A stretch of 39,918 nucleotides of DNA from Bryobacteraceae bacterium (GTDB lineage: Bacteria; Acidobacteriota; Terriglobia; Bryobacterales; Bryobacteraceae). The stretch covers positions 1 to 39,918 of the forward strand of contig JABAQT010000087.1 in NCBI GenBank assembly GCA_019187195.1, given 5' to 3'. A model generated the notes under the pieces. That model made no database searches and was not told the origin of the DNA. It saw only the letters and a list, made by a program, of their open reading frames with translations. Each line of letters begins with the position of its first letter. The first letter of the stretch is position 1. This document shows positions 39,301 to 39,918 of the stretch, piece by piece. The translations under genes and the position numbers were made by a program.

Positions 39301-39912
39301 AAAATGCTGTTCAACTACTCGTGGGACCTTCCCGTCGGGAAAGGGAAGGCGCTGCTTGGGGATCCGCAAACCATCCAGGCGAAGGCGCTCGATAAGGTGT
39401 TGGGTGGTTGGTCACTGGCGGGCACGACCACGCTCCGCTCCGGCACTCCGATCGCCGTGCGGACTCCGAGCAATACGGTGGGCGGACCTGGCAGTCAGTG
39501 GTACAACATCGGCCACGGGCGGGATTCGCAACCCGTCTTTGTTGTGCCCCGCGTCAATTACAACAATGGGGTTAGCGGCCACACGGCCTTGGAGGGTTCG
39601 GCGGGCTTCACGCGCTATTTCGATCCGGCGGCGTTCCGGATCGTTCAGGGATACGAGATCGGCGATGTGCCGAGCTATCTTACGCAGATGCGCGGTCCGG
39701 GATTTTCGCAGTTCGACTTCGCTCTCATGAAGTCGTTTCCGGTTCTGTCCGAGGAGCGGCGGCTTCAGTTGCGGTTCGAGGCGCAGAATATCCTGAACCA
39801 CATGAATGCGGGCAACCCGGACAGTTCGATTGTTTCGCGAACTTTCGGGATGATCACCTCGCAGAGTGGGATTCCGCGGCGCATCATGATTGCCGCGAAG
39901 TTCCAATTCTGA
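36310..39912 (+). CDS. Oar-like TonB-dependent receptor 2
   Basis: A complete 1200-residue outer-membrane receptor. Sec signal MIKGILFTILMAFSISAPVTAQ; carboxypeptidase-regulatory-like domain at about 25-110 (VGGQVKDSSGAVIPDAVI, GIYVITNLIPGSYKLSATFQGF); plug-like region (LPQYNRNALAFATLTANVNG, YIDGLAVSTGYYHDIPPAVP, LSAEYGRLSGGAVTLVTRAGTNEFHG); a long barrel with typical TRLRYE-like motifs and a terminal phenylalanine (IAAKFQF). Only ATG 36310 is possible because a stop codon lies in frame at 36289. The first codons are AT-rich in a GC-rich genome, which may help translation. It follows the amidase-Gfo/Idh-DUF1080 set on the same strand after 161 bp, with its own promoter candidate, so it may import the product or substrate of those enzymes. 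No SusD partner is seen before the window ends. Confidence 0.92.
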   Translation: MIKGILFTILMAFSISAPVTAQTSSASVGGQVKDSSGAVIPDAVISVVNTETNVARSATANAEGIYVITNLIPGSYKLSATFQGFKNLEQGPFTLRVGDRVTLDLTMEVGSQTERISVTAEVPLLRTEDAQTGQVIDNRRIQELPQYNRNALAFATLTANVNGTSDQMSRGSDFRINGGRTAAAEYYIDGLAVSTGYYHDIPPAVPSMEAVGEFKVITNGLSAEYGRLSGGAVTLVTRAGTNEFHGSAYEFFKNDMLNANDWNSNRFGRAKGVFHENVFGASLGGPIWIPKVYKGRDKTFFFLNFEGGRYRSGSNTLLAGVPTELERSGDFSQTLIDSGLKAQIFDPLTAKLEGTRVKRDPFPGNMIPQTRFNPLSKIYLGYYPQPNRAPRPGSSHDSNFVGTSTNPSSNNKWTGRLDQNWNERHATHFTATHFDNSSQSPRWLSPLQAASVTTGRAYTGSLDHIMTISPTTTLNLRGGIVRSYTLTGQQVDVDAAGWPIQQEVLNLLGTTKGRVPLLGVRDTITDIGGGQVSQAYDTIYSGLASLQKLWGKHTLKVGYEHRRYYSNVPSGGRFSTYTVRSLTSQYYDSPVNGYGSGLAGWLLGGIAGGDGVQYAGPASLQTYHGAYIQDDFRVNSKLTINMGIRWDFEPPRTERFDRQTFWDKNYKWPWTPNAGWSWDQVLKITGTSMPAPDWVTKGIYGRAVMMGTKEYPGRTLQWSLPYHFGPRLGMAYQLMPKTVLRASYGVIWGTSTGSQFLNGSMWNIGYGDLARLVQGGSPDGGLTFPLTFDRPMPNGIGYVPVTRDVNELNKSVMGNWFLASAPNITPEHEHVISLGLQREFGSGTNSWVLEGAYNANLGRGIPYYLGMGEHILPDAYHKIGPLGMALSTQVPNPFYGQIAPLTGMGGATLPYGRLFQLNPLWSEIWTVGEPLGTSNYHAGYFQIEHRFGRGFSLLANYTLSKLLQDSGALDGQQGMPFPQAGLGLGSVYGLAGSDITHKMLFNYSWDLPVGKGKALLGDPQTIQAKALDKVLGGWSLAGTTTLRSGTPIAVRTPSNTVGGPGSQWYNIGHGRDSQPVFVVPRVNYNNGVSGHTALEGSAGFTRYFDPAAFRIVQGYEIGDVPSYLTQMRGPGFSQFDFALMKSFPVLSEERRLQLRFEAQNILNHMNAGNPDSSIVSRTFGMITSQSGIPRRIMIAAKFQF

Positions 39913-39918
39913 CAACTT

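Noticed and set aside
1..39918. CRISPR array, tRNA, rRNA, transposon or phage genes
   Set aside because: I looked for spaced direct repeats, cloverleaf-like segments, transposase motifs and integrase motifs and saw none; a covariance-model scan would be decisive for RNA genes.

Overview
The window is a GC-rich chromosomal segment from what is most likely an acidobacterium of the Solibacter/Bryobacter type (Bryobacterales). This is inferred from the gene families, not from an rRNA: two very long Oar-like TonB-dependent receptors that start with a carboxypeptidase-regulatory domain and lack a SusD partner, a DUF1501 + cytochrome/DUF1549/DUF1553 pair (also common in Planctomycetes), GMC oxidoreductases paired with gluconate-2-dehydrogenase subunit 3 proteins, and many Sec- or Tat-exported enzymes. 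No rRNA, tRNA, CRISPR array, insertion sequence or phage gene was recognised. Coding density is very high; the two largest gaps are 167 and 161 bp.

Layout. 1-131: no gene seen. 132-3536: a patatin-like lipase (+) converging on a large lipoprotein zinc protease (-). 3602-6042: an exported DUF5060/DUF4038-type glycosidase-like protein overlapping tsaB by ATGA. 6053-10843 (-): a four-gene run rlmH, accD, an exported D-aminoacylase-like amidohydrolase, and an ABC-F ATPase. 10929-17269 (+): eno, gpmI, a small ABM-type monooxygenase, a membrane-anchored family 2 glycosyltransferase, then a Tat-signal small subunit and its GMC flavoprotein.

17302-27694 (-): an apparent eight-gene transcription unit, in transcription order histidine kinase, response regulator, cytochrome/DUF1549/DUF1553 protein, DUF1501 protein, exported HpcH/HpaI-type aldolase, Tat-signal sugar-phosphate-isomerase-like TIM barrel, second small subunit, second GMC flavoprotein. 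The two GMC pairs point at each other across 32 bp. 27772-28833 (+): a tartrate/D-malate dehydrogenase-type enzyme. 28900-32337 (-): TonB-dependent receptor 1. 32505-36148 (+): exported nitrilase-superfamily amidase, Tat-signal Gfo/Idh/MocA oxidoreductase, and a PHP-like + DUF1080 fusion. 36310-39912 (+): TonB-dependent receptor 2.

Working model (inference). The right half looks like an envelope carbohydrate-processing region: receptors import or sense oligomers, while GMC and Gfo/Idh oxidoreductases, a SIS-type TIM barrel and a DUF1080 (Pfam '3-keto-disaccharide hydrolase') module together resemble oxidation-dependent glycoside breakdown via keto sugars, placed largely outside the cytoplasm. 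Four genes show a -10-like TANNNT box only 6-9 nt before the start codon and no Shine-Dalgarno sequence, suggesting leaderless mRNAs.
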